Shown here: in pieces, positions 39,340 through 46,848 of the stretch
Position numbering within the stretch: the first letter of the stretch is position 1
Layout: every line of letters starts with the position of its first letter
DNA from: Pseudomonas taiwanensis DSM 21245
GTDB lineage: Bacteria; Pseudomonadota; Gammaproteobacteria; Pseudomonadales; Pseudomonadaceae
Reading direction: 5' to 3'
DNA length: 64,000 bases
NCBI RefSeq assembly: GCF_000425785.1
Contig: NZ_AUEC01000015.1
Location: 110,760-174,759 of the forward strand
Notes under the pieces: generated by a model
What the model was told of the DNA's origin: nothing
The model's input: the letters and a program-made list of their open reading frames with translations, nothing else
Databases searched by the model: none
Position numbers and translations under genes: made by a program

Positions 39340-40005
39340 CTAGAAAACCCCGTGCGCCTGCACGACGACGCCCAGAAACTCACACCCCTCCTCGCAAAGG
39401 AGCGCCGGATAACTGTTGTTGAGCGCTTTCAGATAGCGTTGCCCGCCCTCCTCGGCCAGCTCCCGCAAAATCGCCGACTTGCCAGGCAACCGTGCAATCA
39501 CCAGTTTTCCCGGCACAGCCTCAAGCCCTGGGTCAACCAGCACACGCATGCCTTGAGGCACGCTGCGGCCCGTGTTCGTACTCATGGCATCGTTTTCGAC
39601 CGGCAGCCAGAACGCATTGCCCTGTGCCAGATAGTCGGTCTGCTCGAACACCGTGGATGATTCGGCCGTGCTTGAGCCGACCTGCTCCCAGCCCAGCACC
39701 GGGTAGCGAAAACACACGATGTACTGCATCAGGTCCTGGTCGTCATCGACCTCATCCAAGGTATAGCTACCTGGGTCTTCGCCCACCCGCCCCAGCACCC
39801 GCAACTGCATGCTGACGTGATAGTGAGGCATGCCCAGTTCGACGAACACACGGTTCATCGAGTCGACCCTGGGTTGGCGCCGCTTGCATAGCCAATGACC
39901 CACGCTACCTTGGGAGACGCCAACGCGTTCGGCCAGTTGCTCCTGGGAGATATCGAGCTCCTCCATCCGCTCACGGACGAGGGCAATCCATTTATCCATA
40001 TTCAT
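39340..40005 (-). CDS. CI-like repressor with inactive S24 peptidase domain
   Basis: The 221-residue protein (from MNMDKWIALV) has an N-terminal lambda-type HTH (about 15-55, SQEQLAERVGVSQGSVGHWL) and a C-terminal LexA/CI S24 fold (about 95-221). The fold is complete, but the catalytic serine of the GDSM-like motif is Ala (A140 in VENDAM), the partner Lys position is Arg (R181 in AILREL), and the Ala-Gly cleavage site is Val-Gly (V109-G110). It should bind DNA and dimerise but not cleave itself on RecA signals. No other phage genes surround it. It converges on liuD and is divergent from a DUF6124 gene. An upstream in-frame start at 40047 is less likely. Confidence 0.85.
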   Translation of the reverse strand: MNMDKWIALVRERMEELDISQEQLAERVGVSQGSVGHWLCKRRQPRVDSMNRVFVELGMPHYHVSMQLRVLGRVGEDPGSYTLDEVDDDQDLMQYIVCFRYPVLGWEQVGSSTAESSTVFEQTDYLAQGNAFWLPVENDAMSTNTGRSVPQGMRVLVDPGLEAVPGKLVIARLPGKSAILRELAEEGGQRYLKALNNSYPALLCEEGCEFLGVVVQAHGVF

Positions 40006-40135
40006 CGCTGGCACGATACGGACTGCCTTCGAGCGCTCAATAAACATTTAGTATTATTTATCAGAAAGCAAGAGAATACCCCAAGTATTAAACTCGGGTT
40101 GAACCTTTTCCCCATTGGCATTCACAGGTATCAGG

Positions 40136-40447
40136 ATGAAACCCTCGAAAAAAGACGAAACAGATCTCGACAGCGAAGCCGCTCGCCGTGCCCTCGACTA
40201 TTACCTGAACCCCAACCCAACGCGCCCCACTGCCCAGAACAAGATCTGGACCTTGCACGAAGGCGTTACCGGCGAACAGGCGCAGGAACACGCCATCGCA
40301 CTGCTACGCTGCGCAGCGGCCACGGCACAGGAAACGGCCCAGCACCAGCAAGGCACCCAGCGGGAGTTGACGTTCGCGTTGATGCACATGATGGACATGG
40401 CCAGGGCGCTGCTCGAACACAAACGCTCGGTGCAGACGGGCCTTTAG
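40136..40447 (+). CDS. DUF6124 family protein
   Basis: The 103-residue soluble protein has the pattern of the Pseudomonas DUF6124 family: an N-terminal charged tail, EAARRALDYYLNP, then WTLHEGVTGEQAQEHAIALLRCAAATAQE and a C-terminal helix LTFALMHMMDMARALLEH. The start at 40136 follows CAGG; an upstream Met at 40115 is possible. The function of the family is not known to me. It is divergent from the CI-like repressor, which may regulate it. Confidence 0.75.
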   Translation: MKPSKKDETDLDSEAARRALDYYLNPNPTRPTAQNKIWTLHEGVTGEQAQEHAIALLRCAAATAQETAQHQQGTQRELTFALMHMMDMARALLEHKRSVQTGL

Positions 40448-40556
40448 CACGGATTAGGAAGGGAGAAACGTGATAGCCGCGTCACGGCAAAGGCCCCGGT
40501 TGCCGGGACTAGGAGCGCACCGGTAATACTTTTTTACCGGATAACTGAAAATTCAT

Positions 40557-40584
40557 TTGACTCGCAAATGATAACGATTATTAT
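40557..40584 (+). promoter_or_regulatory. prrF promoter with overlapping Fur box
   Basis: TTGACT at 40557-40562 and TATTAT at 40579-40584 are spaced by 16 nt. The interval 40566-40584 reads AAATGATAACGATTATTAT, close to the Fur consensus GATAATGATAATCATTATC, so the operator covers the spacer and -10. Iron-loaded Fur should block transcription. Confidence 0.88.
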
Positions 40585-40590
40585 TGCACT

Positions 40591-40701
40591 CAGCTGATCG
40601 CGAGATCCGCTGGATAACCTGGAGCTTAGGTCGCTCTCAGATTATCTCCTCATCAGGCTAATCACGGTTTTTGACCCGGCTTTTTGCCGGGTCTTTTTTT
40701 T
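40591..40701 (+). ncRNA. prrF: PrrF-type iron-responsive small RNA
   Basis: The ~110-nt transcript unit starts about 7 nt after the -10 box and ends in a rho-independent terminator. It contains the strongly conserved PrrF block TCTCCTCATCAGGCTAATCA followed by CGGTTTTTGACCCGGC, and an early CGCGAGAT segment. In Pseudomonas, PrrF RNAs are made under iron starvation and base-pair with mRNAs of iron-using proteins such as SodB and SdhD through this block. Only one copy is present here, as in P. putida, where the two prrF genes are not in tandem. Confidence 0.92.
40673..40701 (+). terminator. Rho-independent terminator of prrF
   Basis: GACCCGGC, a TTTTT loop, GCCGGGTC and eight T residues form a textbook intrinsic terminator, an integral part of PrrF RNAs and the likely Hfq site. 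Confidence 0.95.
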
Positions 40702-40758
40702 GGCTCTTCAGGCTAATGAAGATCGTTGAATGGCGGCGATGATAGCAAAAATGTTTCA

Positions 40759-40772
40759 GAGCGTGAACGCTC
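40759..40772. repeat. Short perfect inverted repeat upstream of the sigma-like gene
   Basis: GAGCGT-GA-ACGCTC is a perfect 6-2-6 dyad about 106 nt before the ATG at 40879. A second imperfect dyad, GAGAATCAATCTC, follows at 40801-40813 and loosely resembles a Fur half-site pair. Either may be an operator. Neither is proven. Confidence 0.35.
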
Positions 40773-40878
40773 ATTACAAAACTTTGCGGAATCAGCACTT
40801 GAGAATCAATCTCGTTTCACTTACTCTGAATCCGCATCACGGAAGATGCCCCCTTCCCACTTGAGCACGGAGCTGTCC

Positions 40879-41394
40879 ATGAGCCGTTCGCTGCTGCCCG
40901 TTGAACACAGCCCCCATGCCGTCGCAGGGCCCACTGACGATGCCCTTCTGCATGGCCTCAAGCGGCTTCCACGCCGCGTGCAGCAAGTCTTCCTGCTCAA
41001 TCGTCTGGACCAGCTCGATTTCCCCTGCATCGCTACCCGCCTTGGCCTGCCGCTGTCCAGCGTCGAGCGGCACATGATCCAGGCGCTGCAATGCGCACGT
41101 CCCCGTGGCGATGCCTTGGCACGCCTAGCCGGCCACTGGTACGTGCGCCTGCAGAATCCTCAGGCGAGCGCCTGCGAGCGCATCGACTTCCGCCGCTGGC
41201 TCGATGCCGACCCTGCGCATCTGCAAGCTTTCCACGAGACCGAACTGTGCTGGCGAAGTCTGTTGGCACCGGCTCGTGCGCTGGGGCATGACGGGTGGTA
41301 CCGACAAGGCCGGGCGGCGTTATCGCTGGGTGGCTGTTCGATTGCTGTCGGCCTCGGCATTGCTGCGTTGCTGCTCTTGGGCCTTAGCGCCTGA
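40879..41394 (+). CDS. Sigma-70 region 4 / DUF4880 (FecR N-terminal) fusion protein
   Basis: The 171-residue protein combines an ECF sigma region-4 HTH (about 22-72, LPRRVQQVFLLNRLDQLDFPCIATRLGLPLSSVERHMIQAL) with a DUF4880 segment (about 79-122, ARLAGHWYVRLQNPQASACERIDFRRWLDADPAHLQAFHETE), normally found at the N-terminus of FecR-type anti-sigma factors, and a C-terminal membrane helix (152-169). Sigma region 2 and the FecR periplasmic domain are absent, so it cannot act as a normal sigma factor. The start is supported by CGGAG 7 nt upstream; the frame is open further up but without conserved sequence. Its place just after prrF suggests an iron-linked role, which is inference. Confidence 0.75.
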   Translation: MSRSLLPVEHSPHAVAGPTDDALLHGLKRLPRRVQQVFLLNRLDQLDFPCIATRLGLPLSSVERHMIQALQCARPRGDALARLAGHWYVRLQNPQASACERIDFRRWLDADPAHLQAFHETELCWRSLLAPARALGHDGWYRQGRAALSLGGCSIAVGLGIAALLLLGLSA

Positions 41395-41500
41395 GCCGCG
41401 CATCACGAGCAAGGCCAGCGCCTGCAAGCGCGCGATCATTGCGCCGTGCAGCAAGGCGGTCGCGCGCAAATCGTGCGGGCATGGCTGGCCCGAAACAGAG

Positions 41501-41543
41501 GTAGGAGCCTTGCTCGCGATGCGCCGCGCGGGCGGCGCTCGAT
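41501..41543. repeat. REP element
   Basis: GTAGGAGCCTTGCTCGCGAT followed by a GCGCCGC-loop-GCGGCGC stem and TCGAT matches a common Pseudomonas REP class. It lies between two convergent genes at the edge of the catabolic cluster. Confidence 0.75.
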
Positions 41544-41558
41544 TGACGCCCCTCAAGA

Positions 41559-42341
41559 TCAAGTAAAGATCGCCACAGCCCGAACAAAGCCCGCAGAAGC
41601 CCGACGAATCTTGTACGGGAAACAACTGACCAGAAAACCGAACGGCGGCAGCTTTTCAAGATTGGCCAACTTCTCCATCTGCCCATACCCGATGTCGCGC
41701 CCAGCCTTGTGCCCCTCCCAGATAATCGAGGCATCGCCCGAAGCGATGAAACGTTCGCGGGTGTACTTGAACGGAGCGTCCCAGCTCCAGGCATCGGTAC
41801 CGACCACCCTCACCCCCCGCTCCAACAGATAGAGCGTCGCCTCACGGCCCATTCCGACCCCAGCCTCCAGGTAACCGGGCTGGCCGAACAGGCTACCGGC
41901 GCGGGTGTTCACCAAGACGATATCCAGCGGCTGCAGTTCATGGCCGATGCGCGCCAACTCTGCCTCGACCTCGGCCGCGCTGACCACGTGACCATCGGGC
42001 AAGTGGCGCATGTCCAGTTTCACACCCGGCTGCAGGCACCACTCCAACGGCAGTTCGTCAATGCCGAAGGCCGGCTTGCCACCATCGGTGGTTGACGCGT
42101 AATGCCAGGGCGCATCCATGTGCGTCCCGCTATGGGTGGTGATCTGCAGGCGTTCGGCTGCCCAGGATTCGTCGCCCGGCAGGTCTTCCTTGCGTAGTCC
42201 GGGAAACATCGCGGCCATCTCCGGCCAGCCCTGCTGGTGGTCCATGTAGTCGATCTTCGGCAGCAGGGGCGGTGGATCGGTGTACGGGTTGTTGTCCAGG
42301 GTGACAGACAGGTCCAGCAAACGACGTGCACTGATGCTCAT
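41559..42341 (-). CDS. Cyclase-family metal-dependent hydrolase
   Basis: The 260-residue protein is a cyclase/kynurenine formamidase-fold hydrolase with the metal-binding motif HSGTHMDAPWHY (H70, H74, D76, H80). Family members hydrolyse amides, esters or lactones, or act on ring-cleavage products. It is the last gene of the long catabolic operon and its start overlaps the preceding dehydrogenase stop (ATGA), so a late hydrolytic step in the same pathway is likely. The substrate cannot be read from sequence. Confidence 0.88.
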   Translation of the reverse strand: MSISARRLLDLSVTLDNNPYTDPPPLLPKIDYMDHQQGWPEMAAMFPGLRKEDLPGDESWAAERLQITTHSGTHMDAPWHYASTTDGGKPAFGIDELPLEWCLQPGVKLDMRHLPDGHVVSAAEVEAELARIGHELQPLDIVLVNTRAGSLFGQPGYLEAGVGMGREATLYLLERGVRVVGTDAWSWDAPFKYTRERFIASGDASIIWEGHKAGRDIGYGQMEKLANLEKLPPFGFLVSCFPYKIRRASAGFVRAVAIFT

Positions 42342-43324
42342 GCAGGGATTCCTTTTCGATGGGTGGCGCGGTTACTGCGGCGCAGCGGCAGGTCGAGGGC
42401 ATTGCGCAGCAGCGCGGCCACCGACCCGTCGTGGCAGAAACCAAGCTCGCGGGCCTGGGACGTTCGCAGCGGTGGATAGCTGCCGAACTGCGCTTGCAGT
42501 TGGGGGTCCGGGGCGAAGCTGATGCGTGCGCCGTTGGCCTCGCCAAAGCTGGTCGCCAGCCCGGCCAGCACCTGGGCGATGGATAGATGCAACACAGGTA
42601 ACTGCCAGATGCGCTGGTTGCCGGGTTCTTCCAGTTCGGCAGCACGCAGCAGGTTGTCCACGCAGCAATTGGCCGACATCCACCAGGCACGTGCATCAGG
42701 CGAGACCGGGCAGGTGTAGGCGTCACCCGCCGCATAGGCATGTAGAAGGTCGCTCATGAACGCCGAACGCAAACCGTTCGGCTCACGCGGCCTGGCGATG
42801 ATGCCGGGCAGGCGCAAGGCACGGCCGTCCACCTCGCCACGGCGGGACAGGTCTTGCAAGGCGATTTCGACCATGCGCTTGTGCGCCGCATAGGAAAGCT
42901 GCGGGGACGCCGGTTGGCCTTCGTCCATGCGCAGCGGCAGCTCGCCGCCGTATACCGCTACGCTGCTGGCGTACACCAGCACCGGAGGACGACAGCGATT
43001 GCGCAGCTGGTTGAGCAGTTCCAGGCTGGCTTGCAGATTCACCTGATAACCCAGCTCGTACTGCGCCTCGGCCGCGCCTCCCGGCACACTGACCAGATGG
43101 AACACCACGTCGACACCATCTGCCAGTATCCGGCGCAACAAGGCCGCGTCAGTGATGTTGCCGGTGTGGCAACGCAGGCGCGTGTCCTCGGGCAAGCCAT
43201 CCAGCACCTGGTCCAGCAGCAGCAATGCCTCGATGCGCTGCCCACGCAACTGCCCCCTGTCCAACAAGCGCCGCACCAGTTGTCGACCGACGAATCCATT
43301 GGCGCCGGTGATCATCACGCGCAT
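42338..43324 (-). CDS. NAD-dependent epimerase/dehydratase family protein (DenD-like)
   Basis: The 328-residue extended SDR begins MRVMITGANGFVGRQL with the Rossmann motif GANGFVG (7-13). The catalytic residues are S120 (VYASS), Y145 and K149 (SYAAHK). The layout resembles D-erythronate dehydrogenase-type enzymes that oxidise hydroxy acids. A frame open to 43678 reads through the neighbouring gene; the ATG at 43324 gives the correct N-terminus and a 10-nt overlap with the FAH gene. Confidence 0.88.
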   Translation of the reverse strand: MRVMITGANGFVGRQLVRRLLDRGQLRGQRIEALLLLDQVLDGLPEDTRLRCHTGNITDAALLRRILADGVDVVFHLVSVPGGAAEAQYELGYQVNLQASLELLNQLRNRCRPPVLVYASSVAVYGGELPLRMDEGQPASPQLSYAAHKRMVEIALQDLSRRGEVDGRALRLPGIIARPREPNGLRSAFMSDLLHAYAAGDAYTCPVSPDARAWWMSANCCVDNLLRAAELEEPGNQRIWQLPVLHLSIAQVLAGLATSFGEANGARISFAPDPQLQAQFGSYPPLRTSQARELGFCHDGSVAALLRNALDLPLRRSNRATHRKGIPA

Positions 43325-44307
43325 GGCCCGCCTCCCTGCACCACGCGCTGGTCGATGGCACCGAACAGCACTTCGCCAGAGAGGCCGCGGGCTTCCATGC
43401 GCACGCGATCGCCAAAACGCATGAAGGCCGTGCGCGGCGCCCCAGTGGCAATGGTTTCGATGGCGCGGCGCTCGGCGATGCACGCCGAGCCCACACTGCG
43501 ATCGGCATTGGACACGGTGCCGGAGCCAATCAGCGTGCCGGCACTCAAACGCCGTGTCAGCGCCGCATGGGCGATCAGCTGGTGAAAGCCAAAATGCATG
43601 GTGCCCCCATGGGGGTGGCCAAACCACTGGCCATTCCACTCCACCTGCAGCGGCAGGTGCACGCGACCCTCGCGCCACGCATCGCCAAGTTCGTCCGGCG
43701 TCACCGCTACCGGTGCGAAGGTGCTGGCAGGCTTGGCCTGCAGAAAGCCAAAACCAGTCTTCATTTCCCTCGGGGCCAGGGCTCGCAGGCTGACGTCATT
43801 GAGTTGCAGCACCAGGCGCACATGCTGCAACGCCTGATCAGCCAGGCAGCCCATGGGGACGTCATCGAGCAACACGGCAAACTCGCCTTCGAAGTCGATG
43901 CCGTGGGCTTCGCTGGGCAAAGGTATGTCCGCGCACGGGCCGAGGAAGTCGTCACTGGCGCCCTGGTAGATCAGCGGCGTGTGCTCTACGCCCTCAATGG
44001 GGTCCAGGTTGAAGGCCTTCTGCATCAGCTCGCCATGGCTGAGAAAGCAAGAGCCGTCCAACCATTGGCTGGCACGCGGCAGGGGGGCGGCCAGTCGGGT
44101 CAGGTCAAGATCGAAGCGCCCCCTGGCCGTGTTGTCGTTGAGCTGCTGATAGCGCTGCTGCAATCGGGCTTCGACCTGGGGCCAGTTCTCCAAGGCAACC
44201 TGCAAGTTGGCGGCGATGTCGCTGGCATCGACCGCTTGCCCGAGGTCACGGGCCACTACCAGCAAGCGGCCATCGCGGCTGCCGTCATCGAGTGTGGCAA
44301 GCTTCAT
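43315..44307 (-). CDS. Fumarylacetoacetate hydrolase family protein
   Basis: The 330-residue protein has the FAH catalytic core: IPLPSEAHGIDFEGEFAVLLDDVPMG (metal ligand Glu residues), VLQLNDVSLR, KPASTFAPVAVTPDELG and GTLIGSGTVSN. Such enzymes cleave C-C bonds of acylpyruvates, or isomerise or decarboxylate ring-fission products. The dimer-type N-terminal domain (about 1-100) is like that of fumarylacetoacetases. In this cluster it probably acts after ring opening. Its start overlaps the cupin stop as ATGA. Confidence 0.92.
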   Translation of the reverse strand: MKLATLDDGSRDGRLLVVARDLGQAVDASDIAANLQVALENWPQVEARLQQRYQQLNDNTARGRFDLDLTRLAAPLPRASQWLDGSCFLSHGELMQKAFNLDPIEGVEHTPLIYQGASDDFLGPCADIPLPSEAHGIDFEGEFAVLLDDVPMGCLADQALQHVRLVLQLNDVSLRALAPREMKTGFGFLQAKPASTFAPVAVTPDELGDAWREGRVHLPLQVEWNGQWFGHPHGGTMHFGFHQLIAHAALTRRLSAGTLIGSGTVSNADRSVGSACIAERRAIETIATGAPRTAFMRFGDRVRMEARGLSGEVLFGAIDQRVVQGGGPCA

Positions 44308-44876
44308 GGCAACAGCTCCTTGAGGTCGTCGGCATAACGGCCATCGAGCAGGATGAAGACCATCCGTGCCATCTGCTCGGTGCGGTTGCTCCAGGCGTGG
44401 TTGGTGCCACGCTGGACCACGATGTCACCGCGCTTGAGGTGGACCTCGCCATCGTCCAGCACCAACCAGACCTCGCCCTCAGTGACGATGCCGTAGTCCA
44501 GGGTCTGTGTACGGTGCATCAGCTTGTGTTTCGAATCGGCCTTGCCCGTGCCGGCACCAACCTGGCCGATCTCGGCGAACACAGCCGCCGCCGCTTCAGC
44601 GCTGACCCGGTTCTGTACGCTGTCCGGCGGAATGTCCACTACCCGGATCACGCTGCCCAGCCTGCCAGGGCTCAGCTGCAGTGGCTGCGCGGTCGGGTCA
44701 TCGCCGTTGTCCAGTAGCGCGGGGCTGCCGACACTGTTCCAGACCTCATAGAACAGGGTGCCGGGAACTGCCATGAGCGGGAAGTTGTTTGGCGTCGGGC
44801 CGCAACTGGCGATGACCGCCTGGCCCTTGGCATCGTGGCCGGTAACGACACGTTTGAATGCAGGAAGCGATTGCAT
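44304..44876 (-). CDS. Cupin-domain protein
   Basis: The 190-residue protein has a C-terminal cupin (about 110-180) with HRTQTLDYGIVTEGEVWLVLDD, LKRGDIVVQRGTNHAW. It lacks a second cupin, so a dioxygenase role is possible but not shown; many such proteins are small-molecule isomerases or sensors. The start at 44876 follows AAAGGAG; a longer frame through the SDR gene is a shadow. Confidence 0.88.
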   Translation of the reverse strand: MQSLPAFKRVVTGHDAKGQAVIASCGPTPNNFPLMAVPGTLFYEVWNSVGSPALLDNGDDPTAQPLQLSPGRLGSVIRVVDIPPDSVQNRVSAEAAAAVFAEIGQVGAGTGKADSKHKLMHRTQTLDYGIVTEGEVWLVLDDGEVHLKRGDIVVQRGTNHAWSNRTEQMARMVFILLDGRYADDLKELLP

Positions 44877-44887
44877 GTTGTCTCCTT

Positions 44888-45661
44888 TCAATTGCCGTCG
44901 CCGATGGTCGTGCCACCGTCGACAATAAGATTCTGTCCCGTGATGAACGCGCCCCCCGGCGCAGCCAGCAGCAAGGCAAGGGCTGCCACTTCTTCCGGGC
45001 GGCCGACCCGCCGCAAGGGGGTGAGCGCCAGGCGCCGCTCCAGTACCTGGGGGTTGTCGGTCAGAGGGCGGGCGAACGCGGTGTGGATGACGCCAGGGCT
45101 GATGGCATTGACGCGAATGTTCGCCGGCCCCCACTCCACCGCCAGGTTGCGCGCCAGCTGTGCGAGGCCAGCCTTGGACAGCCCATACAGGCCCAGCCCC
45201 TTGTTGCCGCGCACACCGGCGATACTGGCCATGAACACCACGCTGCCGCCGCCGCCCTCGGCCATGGCCGGTAACAGCGCGTTGGTCAGCCACAGCGCGC
45301 TGCGCAGGTTGACGGTGAAGGTCAGTTCCCAGTCGGCGTCGCTAGCCGCGGCCAATGGCCCCATGTGCGGGGCGACACCGGCATTGCACACCAACGCATC
45401 GAGACGCCCGAAGTGATCCAGGCAGCGCCTAGCCAGGCCCTGTACGGCCTCGGCGTCACGCAGATCGGCGACCAGCGCGATGGCCTCGATGCCTTCCAGC
45501 GCCAGTTGCGCCACGGCGTGCTCGCAGCCCTCGGCACTCTCGCTGCTGATGGCGACACGCGCACCGGCACGCCCATACTCGCGGGCGATGGCCAGGCCGA
45601 TGCCGCGGGTAGCGCCAGTGATGAGTGCAGTCTTTCCCGCCAGTGAAAACAGTTCGCTCAT
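44888..45661 (-). CDS. Short-chain dehydrogenase/reductase
   Basis: The 257-residue classical SDR has the cofactor motif TGATRGIG (15-22), NAG near residue 93-95, catalytic S146, Y159 and K163, and the C-terminal ITGQNLIVDGG. All catalytic residues are present. It probably oxidises or reduces an alcohol/ketone intermediate of the cluster's pathway. Its start overlaps the MFS stop as ATGA. Confidence 0.93.
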   Translation of the reverse strand: MSELFSLAGKTALITGATRGIGLAIAREYGRAGARVAISSESAEGCEHAVAQLALEGIEAIALVADLRDAEAVQGLARRCLDHFGRLDALVCNAGVAPHMGPLAAASDADWELTFTVNLRSALWLTNALLPAMAEGGGGSVVFMASIAGVRGNKGLGLYGLSKAGLAQLARNLAVEWGPANIRVNAISPGVIHTAFARPLTDNPQVLERRLALTPLRRVGRPEEVAALALLLAAPGGAFITGQNLIVDGGTTIGDGN

Positions 45662-46848
45662 CGTGCACCTACCACTGCATCAGGACGTGTGCGGCGCATC
45701 ATCACCAGGCACACTGGCGCCAATAGCAGTTGCCCGATGGCGATCAGCAACAGCGCGTGGGGCAATTGCGCAACCACGCCCGCCGTCAGCGCCAGCACCA
45801 GCAGCGGGCTGAGGAACTCGCCGGCGAAGATCGCCGCGGTGAATCCGCCAGTGGCGCGGCCACGCTGCTCGAAGCCGACCTGCTGCATTACCCGGGTGAT
45901 CAGCGTCGGTAATAGCAGGCCTACACCCAAACCATTGATGAGCACCGCCACGACCACCGGTGCATGACTGCTGGCCAACGCCATCAGGCCACCACCGACC
46001 CCGGCGGTGGCAAAACCCAATGCCAGCAGGCGGCAAGGAGCCAGGCGCGCCAGCAGCCGGAAAGCCAGTGCGCCGGCCAACACGCCCAGTTGGTTGGCAC
46101 CCATGGTCAAGCCGACGTGTTGCGGCGCATCGACATGCAGCAGTTGCAGCACGTAACCGGCCTGTACCGGGACGATGAACAGGCTGACGCCAGCCAGCCC
46201 GGTGAGCAGGTACAAAGGCGCCAAGGCTGCCCAGGGGAAACGCGATTGCGCCTTCTGCTCGCATGCGCTGCGACAGGTGCCGGGCTCCCACAGCGCGACG
46301 GCCATCAGCGGCAGGCACAGTACACCCACGGCGTAAAGCGCGAAGGGGGAACGCCAGTCGCTTTCGCCCAGCGCACCGCCCACGCCCATGAACAACGCCG
46401 CCGACAACGACGTCACCACCATCTGCAGGGCGAACAGCCGGGCTCGGCGCTGGCCGTCGAAGTAATCACCCATCAACGTCGTGCAGCAGGTCATGATCCC
46501 CGCTTCGGCCACGCCGATACCGGCGCGGCTGACGACGATCAGGGCCAATGAGTCCAGCCATAGCGGCAACAGTCCGCACAGGCTGTACAGCAGCATGCTC
46601 GCCAGCAACAGTGGTCGACGCCCGACACGGTCGGCGAGCACCCCGGCCAGCGGCGCCAGCAAGGCAATTACCAGCGCCGGCAGCGTCAACGCCACGGGCA
46701 CCAGCACGGCGACTCCCGGAGTCTGGGCAAAATGCTCATGCATGCGCGGCAGGACCGGCGCTATGAGCACAGCACCCAGCACCGGCAGGCAACTGCCGAA
46801 CAGCAGCAGCGCGCCCTGGATGCGTCCGGCGATACGTTCACCGGCCAT
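45658..46848 (-). CDS. MFS transporter
   Basis: The 396-residue major facilitator has about 12 hydrophobic helices and the loop 2-3 motif GVLADRVGRRPLLL. It lies in the catabolic operon, with an 11-nt overlap with the RND gene. It is likely the inner-membrane permease for the substrate or an intermediate. Substrate unknown; the direction of transport cannot be told. Confidence 0.9.
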   Translation of the reverse strand: MAGERIAGRIQGALLLFGSCLPVLGAVLIAPVLPRMHEHFAQTPGVAVLVPVALTLPALVIALLAPLAGVLADRVGRRPLLLASMLLYSLCGLLPLWLDSLALIVVSRAGIGVAEAGIMTCCTTLMGDYFDGQRRARLFALQMVVTSLSAALFMGVGGALGESDWRSPFALYAVGVLCLPLMAVALWEPGTCRSACEQKAQSRFPWAALAPLYLLTGLAGVSLFIVPVQAGYVLQLLHVDAPQHVGLTMGANQLGVLAGALAFRLLARLAPCRLLALGFATAGVGGGLMALASSHAPVVVAVLINGLGVGLLLPTLITRVMQQVGFEQRGRATGGFTAAIFAGEFLSPLLVLALTAGVVAQLPHALLLIAIGQLLLAPVCLVMMRRTRPDAVVGAR

